DNA from: Inia geoffrensis
Lineage: Eukaryota > Chordata > Mammalia > Artiodactyla > Iniidae
DNA length: 64,000 nucleotides
Reading direction: 5' to 3'
NCBI GenBank assembly: GCA_036417435.1
Contig: CM070911.1
Span: 6,262,001-6,326,000 of the forward strand
A program made the translations under genes and the position numbers. Shown here one piece after another: positions 50,209-61,922 of the stretch. Every line of letters starts with the position of its first letter. The first letter of the stretch is position 1. The notes beneath the pieces are model-generated. The model was not told where the DNA came from. It made no database searches and saw nothing but the letters and a program-made list of their open reading frames with translations.

Positions 50209-50411
50209 TTTTTTTTTTTTACACCGCGGGCCTCTCACTGATTGTGGCCTCTCCCGTTGCGGAGCACAGGCTCCGGATGCCCAGGCTCAGTGGCCATGGC
50301 TCACGGGCCCAGCCGCTCCGCGGCATGTGGAATCTTCCCGCACCGGGGCACGAACCCGTGTCCCCTGCATCGGCAGGCGGACTCTCAACCACTGCGCCAC
50401 CAGGGAAGCCC
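50209..50411 (-). repeat. CHR-type SINE, short form
   Basis: Antisense short copy with a perfect 14-bp target duplication, CAGGTTACTCTTTT, at 50195-50208 and 50412-50425. The body is close to consensus apart from a one-base insertion (ctgattgtgg). Confidence 0.96.
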
Positions 50412-50631
50412 CAGGTTACTCTTTTGATTAAACATGAGGTACCTGCTAAGGAAGGTCCTTATAAACAGATCATGGTTTCAATTTCATCAAATATCTTATT
50501 TTCCATTTGAAAGCCAATAGTTATTTCTCTCTTATTTGGGTTTTTGTATGTAAATTCTGACCCAGGATTAAAATACTGTATATCACAAGACAGTTCTTAT
50601 GAAAATCACAACACATTAAAATTAAGGGGAA

Positions 50632-50977
50632 GGGCTTCCCTGGTGGCGCAGTGGTTAAGAATCCGCCTGCCAACGCAGGGGACACGTGTTCGAGCCCTGG
50701 TCCGGGAAGATCCCACATGCCACGGAGCAACTAAGCCTGAGCACCACAACTACTGAGCCTGAGCTCTAGAGCCCACAAGCCACAACTACTGAAGCCTGCG
50801 CGCCTAGAACCCGGGCTCTGCAACAAGAGAAGCCACCGCAATGAGAAGCCAGCGCACCACTACGAAGAGTAGCCCCTGCTCGTTGCAACTAGCGAAAGCC
50901 CGTGCACAGCAACGAAGACCCAACGCAGCCAAAAATAAATAAATAAAAATTAAAATTTTTTAAATAAATAAATAAAA
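50632..50977 (+). repeat. CHR-type SINE, long form
   Basis: A long-class copy from gggcttccctggtggcgcag to aacgcagccaaaaataaata with an extended AAAT tail. The target duplication is about 15 bp, TAAAATTAAGG(G/A)GAA, ending at 50631 and again near 50992. Confidence 0.93.
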
Positions 50978-51204
50978 TAAAATTAAGGAGAAAACTGTAA
51001 TGAAAGAGGTACCAAATGTTCCCAAGTTAGTTTAAACCAATTGTATTACTAAATTTATAAATAATGTGTTGCCACTTCCAGAATGAGAATGCAGATCAGG
51101 TGGAAATAACCTCCAGTGGAAGCCCCTTTCTTAGATTCTTCATTTGAAATACTATCCCAAATTTTGTTGAGGCACTGGGAAGGTAGGATTATAGAAAGTA
51201 CCAG

Positions 51205-51412
51205 GTAAAGAAGTTGGGCCCTGGAACCAGATTGCCTGAGTTTGAAGCTTACTTATGACTTAATTGATTTGGGGTAAGTTTTTTAACCTCCTTGGGCCTC
51301 AATCTTCTCATCTATAAAATGGGAATAATAATGATTTATGCCATTCGAATAAGTTAATACACACAAAATACTTAATGCTTGTAACATTGTAAGCTCTCAA
51401 TAAATATTAGCC
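51205..51412 (+). repeat. MIR SINE
   Basis: Sense MIR: gccctggaaccagattgcct, ttttttaacctccttgggcc, catctataaaatgggaataa and taagctctcaataaatatta. Confidence 0.88.
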
Positions 51413-52309
51413 ATCATCAGCTCCATCATCATGATCATCATCCTCACCATTATTATTATAGGAATTGCTGGTCTTACAGTATATGGTCACATTTACCATG
51501 GGTACTATATACAAAGTAGAAGTGTAGTTTAGCAACAAAGGCTGGTTTAGCTTCTTCCTCCAAATTGAGGGTGGGGGGTGGGGGGACACCAAGGGCTAAG
51601 ATTTGGAGTATAAAGTGTACATTAACTTAAATGATTTATGACAGTCCTGGCCTATCTCACCTGAAAGCATTAACAGAGCTTCATATTTACAGAAATAAAT
51701 GACAGCTAGGTTTAAACTTTTACATCTTCTTAGATGCTGGAATATATTATGGTAAGTTATATTATTTTGTTTTTTAACTGTCAGTATCTATTCTGAGTCT
51801 TTACAACCTACACAGTAGGAAAAGGATGAAAAAAAAAAAGACAAATGGTAATTTATATAAGAATTTCACGGGTAAGAACTAAGCAAATGAATGTATAATT
51901 TATAATTTGGCATATTACTTTGTGGCACATTTAAAAATGATTACTCTGATCGATGATTTTGAAAATTCCAGGTGGCATTAGACTTCATCCTTCCATACAG
52001 TATTTCTTTGAATACAATCTCTGAATCCACAAATATTTATCTTTTTCTGGTTAGCGTCCAGCTGGTAACCAATGAAATGATCTTACATTATTCTAGGATA
52101 GGAGCCAGGAACTTGATCTTATTGCATAAAGCTATTCCATTCCTCTTTGTATAAAATATATTCACCTACTGGTCCCTAGATATTTAGCTGACAGCACTTA
52201 AAATTGTTCCCTTTGGAGTTGCTTGGGTGTCACTGAGAAATAAATGAATAATAAAATCAACCCCAGTATGTCTGACACAACCCAACAAGTCAGTGTGTCT
52301 CCGTGCCTT
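51413..52309. other. Upstream sequence without recognised features
   Basis: A short ATC-rich simple sequence at 51414-51460 follows the MIR. Otherwise I see no gene or clear repeat. Confidence 0.5.
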
Positions 52310-52508
52310 CCACAGGACCACCTTAATCAGGATCACCCAGGACATTTGTTTAAAATCCAGATTCCTGTACCATACCGAACACATAAAGAATCAGAATTTT
52401 TTTTTAAAAAAGAAGACGAAGAACCATAATTTCTAGGTCAAGGCACTCGAGTCTGCATTTTACCAATGTGTAATTCTTACGCATATACTAAAGTTTAAGA
52501 AGTGTTTC
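52310..52508 (+). repeat. MER5-type hAT fragment
   Basis: MER5 pattern in sense orientation: aatcaggatcacccaggaca, then aaagaatcagaatttttttt, gagtctgcattttaccaatg and ctaaagtttaagaagtg. Confidence 0.7.
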
Positions 52509-55500
52509 CCTATTAACATAACTCTGAGCTTGTTGACTGTATCTAATCAGTTTTCCCCAATGTGGATTAACTGGGCAAATATAAAGGAGGCCTAGCACTG
52601 AGGGACATGATCTACACCCAGGGCAAGCAGCTGATTCACCCCAGCATCAAGGGACAGATATTTCGATCATTGATGTTTTCTGTTGAAACACTTGTAATGA
52701 AGAGAGGAAATGATGGGAAAATCTGCACATAATGAGGTATGGGGAAGTCATTCCGGCTTATACGTGGTTTAACTTACACTTTACTGACCAAAGTGGCCTG
52801 TTTTGTGGCCTTTCAGACATGCATTGTACATCTGCTTTGGTCATTGACGAGGAGAATGCTTTTGAAAGTCAAAATGAAATGCTGAGTACATTCTAGTTAA
52901 TTGCATATGTGCAATAAAGATAGAGATATCAATATTCCTCTGTATTTCTGTGCTTTCTTACAAATATCAAAAATCTGCCAACTATGAGAGTCTGTGTTTG
53001 AGAGCCAGCATTGGCCAATGCACCATTCAAATGATAGAGAACTATGACCAGGAAGAGAATTTGGAAATCAAATGGAATTCATTTACCACAGTGCTCAGTT
53101 TTTAAGAGCCTCATCTAGATCAAGACCTATAAGCAATATGCATACATAAAGTCTGTGCCAAGGAATAGTATATCTAAGGTCTTTTATGGAAAAAAAAAGT
53201 AATTATAGACAAATATTAACAAGACCATCCAGGGAGAAAATGAAAAACGGAGCAGTTAAGACATCTTAGAACAATGCAGACTTTGTTTTTCCTCTGGCTT
53301 CTATTTTTTGAATTTCATTTTTATTTTTTGTATTTCATTCTTATTTTTTGTAAAGTAATACATGTACAAGTTTTAAAAAAATCAGATAGCACTGTGGTCA
53401 ACAAAAAAGGAAAGTCCCCTGTCCCACCTCTCCCCACTCCTGTTTTGCTTCCCATAGCCAACCTTTTCAACTCTTATAACTGTTTCTGTTTGTATTGTCC
53501 TCTACATTTTCTTTAAAAAAAAAAAAAAAGTGTATACTGCTATTTCAAGGCTTTCCCATTTTAAACGTTATACATTGACTACTTTACTATGCCTGGTGAG
53601 AATACAACTCTTTTCCCATCCTCTCTCCAACCCTATCCTCCCAATATAATTGTATCACTCCTTTGGGTTAAGTAAACAGTCAGAGCTTCCATTATTATGA
53701 CCTCATAAATACTGTTCAAAGATAAGTCACATATATACCATGATTATGTTTCCATTCCTCTACTACTTTGTATTTTTCCTAGAGTTAACATTTGGCCTTT
53801 CATTTTCTTCAGTTTTCCATGTACCTATCACTAATTCATCTCTAAATCCTACCACACAACTCTAAAACTCTTTTATCACCACGATCATATGCATTGTATA
53901 ATCTCTCACTTCTATGTTTTTGCAGGTGTCTTGGAACCCTACTTCCTCCTGATCTGTCCTGGATTGTCTGCTCCCTAAACTCTAAACCAAGCCTTCAGTG
54001 TAGGATTTACTTTTTGGGGGTGGGACAGTGGTTAAGGTGTCATGGAAGGACCCCTTTCGCTTCTCTCCTACATTGGAGCACATGGATGTTGCACAGCCAG
54101 GAGCAACACTCAGTCATACCGCTGGGCTGTTCTAACAGTAACCACTCCCTGCCCACTACCCCCCGCTGTTTGATACTTAGGATTTTAGGGACCAGATGGT
54201 ATATGCATTCTCAACAGGGGCAATATTGCCTCAACAGGGGGCAAAAATTGTTTTGGAGGAAGGGGGAGGCCAAAATAACTTACTCTTTAAAATACAAAGC
54301 ACATACAACTAGTACATAAACAGATATATATCTGTAGTATTTAAATTTCATGAGTGGGACTAATTAGGGGGGGAAGTCTAAAAAGACTCCTCAGGGGAGC
54401 AATAATAAAAGGAAAAAAGATTGAGGAACGCTGAGATGTACAGCCTTTGCCACAGATGCCCCAGAATATCAGATACCCCAGGTAGCTGTCACTTCTCACA
54501 TCTCAGCCCTGCAAGTCTCTCATGGGTGAGTTTGTATGATGGGTCGTTGGTAACATGCAGAACTGTCGCTGCCAGGGAGCCTGGCAAATATGGTTTTAGC
54601 TTTCTAGAGTCTAAAGCAGAGGGAGGCTGTCAGAAAGGGAGAGGGAGGGTGGGTGTTGAGTTCACCAATCTGTAACATCTGCCAAAGCTGGGTCTAGAAT
54701 AGATTGAGACCATTTTGCACTTAGAATTGTGAAGCCATTGCTCCATCTTATAAGTTCCAATGGTGCTGCTAAGAAATGCCACTTTAATTCCTGATTCTTT
54801 GTGTGTGACCTGTTATGGGTTTTGGCGGGGGGGGTTTCTCCTTCCTTCTCTGGAAGCTTTTTGGATATTCTTTTTATCACTGATGTTCTGAAATTTTAGT
54901 GATGTGTCTTGAGGTGGGTCTTTTCTATGCATTGTTGGGTATTTCTGTGGGCCCTTTCATTCTAGAAACACATGATCTTCAATTCAGGGAAATTTTCTTC
55001 TTTCTTTGATATTTTCCTCCTGTTCATTATGTCTCTTCTCTCTTTATGGAATTCTTATTTGTAAAATACTGGACTTCCTGGATTGATCCTCTAATTTAAT
55101 TTTTTCCCTGTTTCCAGCTCTTTGTTTTTTCTTATATAAGACTGCCTCAATTTTATCCTCCAACTTTTTCCTAATTAATTTTTTCCTTCAAATATTTCTC
55201 ATTAAATCAATGACAAAAATTATGTACATTTCCCTCATCAAAAATTCTTGTAATGAATAAAAGTAACAAAATGAGATAACAGTGACATATGTTTCATACA
55301 TTAAAAAATTTCCTGTTAGAAGAAAGGGAATTTGTACAGCAAAAGAAAACAAGTGCTCAGAACACACCCAAATGTATGTGCAAAGATATACTCATCAGCT
55401 AGCTGACTGTGTTTTATTGTTTGCATAATTACTAGACCAAACACTTATGAAATATAAGTGAGAACATTAAGAAATATGAGATCCACTTCATGTTTCTAAT

Positions 55501-55582
55501 TTTCACAATGCCAGCGCTAGACTCATAATAGTATCCTTATTGACTCTAAATGTTAAATGTTTCCAAAGTAAAAAGCAGATGA
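52509..55582. other. Upstream sequence, degraded and unassigned
   Basis: I see no gene. The block 53270-53560 is T-rich with an A15 run. Positions 54180-54440 could be a decayed hAT-type element (gcaatattgcctcaacaggg, ending gattgaggaacgctg). Positions 54840-55200 look like an old antisense retroelement relic that I cannot name. Confidence 0.4.
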
Positions 55583-55788
55583 GGGCTTCCCTGGTGGCGC
55601 AGTGGTTGAGAGTCCGCCTGCCGATGCAGGGGACACGGGTTCGTGCCCCGGTCCGGGAAGATCCCACATGCCGCGGGGCGGCTGGGCCCGTGAGCCATGG
55701 CCGCTGAGCCTGCGCGTCCGGAGCCTGTGCTCCGCAACGGGAGAGGCCACAACAGTGAGAGGCCCGCATACCGCAAAAAAAAAAAAAA
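55583..55788 (+). repeat. CHR-type SINE, short form (near consensus)
   Basis: The cleanest short copy in the window, ending in about 18 A. Perfect 12-bp target duplication, AAAAGCAGATGA, at 55571-55582 and 55789-55800. It is probably a recent insertion. Confidence 0.97.
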
Positions 55789-56423
55789 AAAAGCAGATGA
55801 TTCTTAGAGCCTGCTGAGCAGGTTTTGCTGAAATAGTGGATTTCACTATACTTACAAGGAAAATCTGACTCAACTTATAGTAAAATACTATGAGTAATAA
55901 AGCACACCAAATAAATATCACTAAGAGTAATACCTACACATATTAAAGTATTGATTTGAACCATGTTCTAATTGAATTGCATGTTCGTCGAATCAGCCAA
56001 TTTTACCTAAGGCATAACACCATATCAAAGAATATGAATTCACCCATCAATAGTTTCCTAATACCTAACCCCAAATTCATATTTGTATACTCGTTAAGAA
56101 TTACAGTTTATTTAGAAGAGAAAAACAAACACACATGCATCTTTATAATTTAAAATATTTCATATTATGCATAAACAATATTCAGATTTAAGCTTTGGAC
56201 CATGTTTACTTTTTCCTAAGTTATATTTATGTCATCAAGATTTTCTTATAAAGGTAATTATTAAGTGTATTAATTAAACAAACTTACAGTAGTATTTCCA
56301 ATGCCAAATTTCCACCTATTAGATATGAAAGTATAAACTTCTTCTGAATAAAGATATTTCTCCAGATTTGGGGTCTAAACATTTTCTCAGGCAAACAATT
56401 TAGTGAAAAATATTTCACCTTCA

Positions 56424-56427
<4 letters not shown>

Positions 56428-56465
<38 letters not shown>

Positions 56466-56655
56466 GGTATGCGGGCCTCTCACTGTTGTGGCCTCTCCCG
56501 TTGCGGAGCACAGGCTCCGGACGCGCAGGCTCAGCGGCCATGGCTCACGGGCCCAGCCGCTCCGCGGCATGTGGGATCTTCCCAGACCGGGGCACGAACC
56601 CGTATCCCCTGCATCGGCAGGCGGACTCTCAACCACTGCGCCACCAGGGAAGCCC
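56428..56655 (-). repeat. CHR-type SINE, short form, with long T-run
   Basis: Antisense near-consensus copy with a tail of about 38 T. Perfect 13-bp target duplication, TCACCTTCATCTT, at 56415-56427 and 56656-56668. The long homogeneous tail and clean duplication suggest a young insertion. Confidence 0.97.
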
Positions 56656-57040
56656 TCACCTTCATCTTAAAATGTATGCAATCTCATAATAAGCCCCTGG
56701 ATTTCCAAGTTGAAACAAATCTTGGATTTGGATTCGGCCAATTTTTTCCCTGTGGTGGTGTTTAACATATTCCTCTATCCTCAGGATTTCCTTTCAACAG
56801 GTGGTTAGATCTAGAGACTTAATCAGATTCATTTTGATTTTGGGGGCATTTTGATTCAGTTTGATTTTGGGGGCAAGAATCTTTCGTAGGTGGTAATGTG
56901 TAATTCCAATTGCATTGCACGGGCAGACGTAATATGTGGCTGTTTTGTTTTGGGTGATATTAAAGGGGATTCAGGTGTTAACAGGCTGATCCTTCCTTTA
57001 CAATGTTCCCTCATCAGCATTTGAATTAATGGTGTTGTGT

Positions 57041-57101
57041 TGTTATGTTATGTTATGTTATGTTATGTTATGTTATGTTAAGCTATGTTATGTTATGTTA
57101 T
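57041..57101. repeat. (TTATG)n pentanucleotide repeat
   Basis: About twelve TTATG units with one aagct interruption, at the tail end of the antisense SINE that follows. It probably arose from that SINE's A-rich tail (AACAT on the minus strand). Confidence 0.93.
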
Positions 57102-57102
57102 T

Positions 57103-57204
57103 TGGCCACACCTGCAGGATCTTATTTCCCTGACCAGGGATTGAACCAAGGGCCCGGCAGTGAAAATGCAAAGTCCTTACCACTGGACCGCCAGGGAACT
57201 CCCT
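57103..57204 (-). repeat. Short tRNA-derived SINE (Bov-tA/CHR-1-like)
   Basis: About 100 bp antisense: ttggccacacctgcaggatc, ccctgaccagggattgaacc, and the head ggaccgccagggaactccc. Similar in type to the copy at 47431. Confidence 0.8.
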
Positions 57205-57231
57205 GAATGAACAGTTTTAACAGCTGTGATT

Positions 57232-57539
57232 TTTTTTTTAATTTTTTAAATAAGTTTATTTATTTTATTTACTTTTGGCTGCGTTGGGTCTTCGTTGCCA
57301 CACGCGGGCTTTCTCTAGTTGTGGTGAGAGGGGGCTACACTTCGTTGCGGTGCACGGGCTTCTCACTGCGGTGGCTTCTCTTGTTGTGGAGCACGGGCTC
57401 TAGGCGCGTGGGCTCAGTAGTTGTGGTTCACGGGCTCAGTTGCTCTGCGGCATGTGGGATCTTCCCAGACCAGGGCTCGAACCCGTGTCCCCTACATTGG
57501 CAGGCGGATTCTTAACCATTGCACCATCAGGGAAGTCCC
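57232..57539 (-). repeat. CHR-type SINE, long form
   Basis: Antisense long copy from an AAAT-type tail through ttttggctgcgttgggtctt to the head gcaccatcagggaagtccc. Perfect 13-bp target duplication, AACAGCTGTGATT, at 57219-57231 and 57540-57552. Confidence 0.95.
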
Positions 57540-57552
57540 AACAGCTGTGATT

Positions 57553-58520
57553 CATTTTTAATCCTTTGCCTTGATAATTTGGTGGCATCAGATCTCTCAT
57601 ACTCCCTAACTAAAAGCCACATTTTACCCAGAAATACATGTATGTAACATAGTTCAGTAGCAAGAGTAGAGAATCTTCATCTTAATTTCCTCAGTATCTA
57701 GTTGACTAATCTCCAATAAGCCACACTCGGGTCTCACTTTCCTCATCTTTAAAAGGAGGAAATTGATAGATGGTGTCTAAATTATTTTCTAATTCTGAAA
57801 TCGTGTGGCCGTAATTTCCCCAGATTGTCATAGGAGTGATACTGGCTTCAGAAACAACACTGGCCTTTGTCCGTATATACACAGGTTCCAGTCCCCTGAT
57901 AAATAGCTTTCAAGGGTAAGAAACATGGAGTGAAAATTTTTGCTGTTCCTATTGACCCATGAATAAAATTTTGGTACTAAGCTGCTGAGGCTGCAGTAAT
58001 AGTCCTTCGAGTTCTGAGTAGTAAAACCAGTACTACTACTCTTCAGGCAGCAGGTAAAACAACTCTAACAGTTAATCAAGCTTTATGTGTTTTTTTGGAA
58101 TGATATTTGACATTTAAGTCACTTAGGTATCTTAGAGATTTTAAAAGAAAACAGTCTTGAGGGTACTTGGTCAGGGAGAAATTTATTTGCTAGTTCTGAT
58201 TTTTGCATGACAGTAACTACAGTGTTATTACCATCTTTAGATGCCTGAACTTTTCACTAGTGACAGTTACCTTACTCCAAAGCCTACTGCTATGTGGTCT
58301 ACATTTCTTGAAATATAAACAAAATAAAGCATTTTACTTACCTTATATGCATATGATTTGCAATGTACATATATTTACAATATATATCAGATAACAGTAC
58401 CCTCAAATGAGTAATTTAACATGCACACAGAAACAAGAAAAAGTAAATCATGCCTTTCAGTTAAAAGAAAAAGCAAGTAAATGTTGAAAGAGCCATAGGA
58501 AAGAGAGCCAGATTTCTCCT
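57553..58520. other. Upstream sequence without recognised features
   Basis: No gene or clear repeat that I can support. Confidence 0.5.
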
Positions 58521-58533
58521 AAGGAATACCTAT

Positions 58534-59041
58534 TTTTTTTTAAAAATTTTTATTGGAGTATAGTTGATTTACAATGTTGTGTTAGTTTCTTCTGTACAGC
58601 AAAGTGAATCAGTTATACACATACATATTATCCACTGTTTTTAGATTTTTTTTCCCATATAGGCCATTAGAGTATTGAGTAGAGTTCCCTGTGCCACACA
58701 GTAGGTCCTTATTAGTTTTCTATTTTATATATAGTAGTGTGTATATTGTCAATCCCAGTCTTCCAATTTATCCCTCCCCTCCTCCCTTACCCCTAGCAAC
58801 CATAAGTTTGTTCTCTACATCTGTAACTCTAATTCTGTTTTGTAGATAAGTTCATTTGTACACTTTTTTTAGATTCCACACATAAGTGACATCACATGAT
58901 ATTCGTTTCTCTCTGTCTGACCCACTTCACCCAGTAAGACGATATCGAGGTCCAACTATGTTGCCACAGATGGCGTCATTTTGTTCTTCTTTATGGCTGA
59001 GTAACATTCCATTGCACACACGTACCACATCTTCTTCATCC
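58534..59041 (-). repeat. L1 3' UTR, antisense, with target duplication
   Basis: It reads attggagtatagttgattta, gtttcttctgtacagcaaag, ggtccttattagttttctat and ttatggctgagtaacattcc. Perfect 13-bp target duplication, AAGGAATACCTAT, at 58521-58533 and 59042-59054. Confidence 0.95.
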
Positions 59042-59139
59042 AAGGAATACCTATAGTTTTTAAGTGAGCACAAAAATATTCATCTCTGTCCCATAAGATT
59101 TGTCTGCAATAAACCAGATGAACATTTTACCCACCTTTT

Positions 59140-59350
59140 TTTTTTTTTTTCTTTTTGCTGTACGCGGGCCTCTCACTGTTGTGGCCTCTCCCGTTGCGGA
59201 GCACAGGCTCCAGACGCGCAGGCTCAGCGGCCATGGCTCACGGGCCCAGCCGCTCCACGGCATGTGGGATCTTCCCGGACCGGGGCACGAGCCCGTGTCC
59301 CCCGCATCGGCAGGTGGACTCTCAACCACTGCGCCACCAGGGAAGCCCCA
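59140..59350 (-). repeat. CHR-type SINE, short form
   Basis: Antisense short copy close to consensus. Target duplication TACCCACCTTTT at 59128-59139 and 59351-59362. Confidence 0.95.
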
Positions 59351-59362
59351 TACCCACCTTTT

Positions 59363-60234
59363 ATGAACGATTATCCTTCATTATCGAGAAAAGTGTCCCA
59401 GTGAGGGCCAGCAACATAGTCCTTTGTTTTATTTTGCAAATCTAAACTCCCTGAAAAGATTTTATTTTAAAACTCTTAGGTGAAGAACTTTCCTTTTATT
59501 CTCTAGAAGGCAGAAAATGTTTCATATTTAATTCTGATCATCATAAGCAAAATGAGAAGAATGTTAAAGTAGAGGTATGAGGGTCAGGGAAAAAGACCTG
59601 GATTCATCTGTGAACTGTGTCAGACCTAAACGTTTTCTGGAGAATGCTTTTTGCTGTATTACATAAATTATTCTTTTGAAATGTTTATAATTAACATATA
59701 GTAAAGAAAGTAAAGCAGCATGAAGTTGAAATTTATCTTCCACTTAATCTAGCAAAATATGCCTTCAGCCAACAAAGACGTTTTTTCTTCTGAAGTTTAC
59801 TTGGAAGGAAGCATATTTACTGAAAACACCTTTGATGAAGCCTTTTGGTGTGAAAAGGATTTCAGCTGATACTGTGGAGGGGTATGAAAGAAATAGAAGA
59901 ACATTTAAAACTGGGCTACAGAGCCCTTGTTTCCGTTTTGAATGACGGGCTCTGGGGCTATTTCCTGAAACAAGAAATGCTGGGATGACACTTGACAAAC
60001 TGTTCTGTTGGTGAGTTGTGACCCACAGTGACATTGCTACGTGGAATGGACCTGCCCGCTGTTTGAAGGAACATCTTGGAAGAGAAGGTTCGGGACAGGC
60101 TCTAAAACATTGACTGGACTCTTGGTGTTGAAGCCAAAGTTTCAGAATAATAACTATAAGAAGGTGTCCCAATTTTTTAGGGGACAAAGGAAAGAAAATG
60201 AATCTATATACATAAATGTATATTTAAATTCTGT
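59363..60234. other. Upstream sequence without recognised features
   Basis: No gene or named repeat that I can support. The 140-codon minus-strand frame at 59765-60187 has no recognisable domain. Confidence 0.45.
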
Positions 60235-60238
60235 CCTC

Positions 60239-60711
60239 TGTTAAGGAAAAAACCAGAGCTGGATAGTAGCTAAAACAATAACAGATTTTATTCAAGAATA
60301 CTGCAGTAGGGGAAAATAGACCTCAATCTAGAACAATGCTCAGTTCTGAATACTGCATAAGCAAGTGGGAATTCATAGTGAAGGAGGAGGGCAGGGGTCA
60401 GTGTATGGAAAACTACCAAGAGGGAGCATCAGGATTAAGGGGGGTTCTGGCTAAACGGACCTAGCAGGATTCTTGCTAGAGGAAGGCCAGGGGCATCAGG
60501 CATCACCTGGGGGGGAGTTGAGGATGAGAAACCTGATTATATATCTGTGGTGATCAGATATCGAGGATGGGGGTTCTTTCTAAACTGACCTAGCAGGATT
60601 CTTGCGAAGTTTGGATAATACAGAAACGAACACAGAAGTCAAAAAGTCGGGCTTATTTGAAAAGTTCAGGGGAGCCTGAGTGGAGTTTGGTCAAGGAGAG
60701 AATCTTTGTCA
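60239..60711 (-). mobile_element. Solo LTR, ERV1-like
   Basis: The 473-bp block starts TGTTAAGG and ends TTTGTCA on the plus strand, giving the TG...CA ends of an LTR. A 4-bp target duplication, CCTC, flanks it at 60235-60238 and 60712-60715; 4 bp is usual for class I (gammaretrovirus-like) elements. A polyadenylation signal (aataaa, complement near 60287-60292) lies about 50 bp from one end and sets the orientation as minus. An internal segment, gacctagcaggattcttgc, occurs twice about 128 bp apart. No retroviral gene is next to it, so it is a solo LTR from recombination between two LTRs. I do not know its family name. Confidence 0.75.
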
Positions 60712-60715
60712 CCTC

Positions 60716-61922
60716 TTCCAAAATGGATTTGGTGCAGAGTACCACAAAAATTGTGACTGTGATAATATCATTAATGTAACAACAAAAATAAAATGACCAG
60801 ATTTTTATGAGGGAAGATAAAAGAAAACTATAATAGAAATCTTGGGCTGAGAAAACCTACTGCAAATAAGCACAAAACCAGCTCTGAGTTTCTTGGGGAA
60901 GCAGACAGTGAAGGAAACAGAACATGGTTTTTATTGCCTTTTACAAAATGAAACATTCCAGTTCATCGTGAAACAAGCATTTTCTGGCTCTGGTATCTGA
61001 GCCAAATTTCTCCAGTCGGTAGATAGCATGAATAGCCCTGGACAATGTTCCCCCAGTAGCCTCACAAGGAAGGCACAGAAATTCTACTTATGGCTGTTTC
61101 TTGTGTGGCCTTTTGATAAAAGCTGAGGCATAATGTGAAGTTTTCTTCTATGACAAAGGTGCCAAGGGGATGCAAGTTTAGTCCATGCCTTCTAGAGATT
61201 AGACTTGATACTGGGATAAACTTAGAGAACCTTGAGGAACAAGGCACTTCCAGATACCATTTGTCTCAGCTGGACTTCTGACAGGAACTTTGTGTGAACA
61301 ATTCATTACTTGAGTCTCTAATAAGTATCCAAAGGACATACCAATATTGTAAACGGAAGGGAGATCCAAATGCTCCGGTTACCGGGCATGAGGTGCCCTT
61401 TTGTGAACACTGAGGAGCCTGTGTTGTATTCTAACCAAATGGAAGGCCAGCTCCTCCACCCTGGAAAAATGGGCCATAGGACTGTGCAGGTACTTTGGTT
61501 ACATGGATTTTTTATTTTTCAAATTTTGGCTTTTTCCCCTGGAACATTGGAAAGCCAATTTACATCAGAATTGATCCAAATTAAACATCCCTGGAGATGG
61601 TTTCTAATTTTTCCGTCATTATTTAAGGCATGTCTTTCCAAACTTTTCCTGTTAGTCTCTATTAGCCTCTCCACTAAGTGGTTTCATCTCCTGTACTTTA
61701 ATAGTACTTTTCCTCGATAATATATGAAAATTAATCTATTTTCTTGGTATTAAAAATTGCACAGATAGCACATCAGAAAAATATTCAACATGATGTATTT
61801 TAAAGAGATAATTGGTGATCAACAATGCTTTTTGCAGAGTAGGAGTCACTGTGGCTTCACCTTGTCAACATGGCTTTTTTCCTCCTTCTCTCCCAGATAC
61901 AGATATAGAGGACCCACAAAGA
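60716..61922. other. Upstream sequence without recognised features
   Basis: No gene or named repeat. The 116-codon frame at 61370-61720 shows no recognisable domain; its second half is hydrophobic from T-rich codons. Confidence 0.45.

Noticed and set aside
55583..55660. tRNA gene at the SINE heads
   Set aside because: The A- and B-box-like motifs are from the tRNA-derived SINE head; the cloverleaf is not intact and the body continues as SINE.
55503..55921. Repeated similar frames (VVESPPADAGDTGSCPG-type and complement) at many places
   Set aside because: These recur at every short CHR SINE and are translations of the SINE body, not a gene family.
45719..59350. CRISPR-like array of direct repeats
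   Set aside because: The repeats are dispersed SINEs with their own target duplications, in both orientations and at irregular spacing, in a mammalian genome.
61370..61720. 116-codon plus-strand frame
   Set aside because: Its hydrophobic second half comes from T-rich codons; I recognise no domain and see no gene signals.
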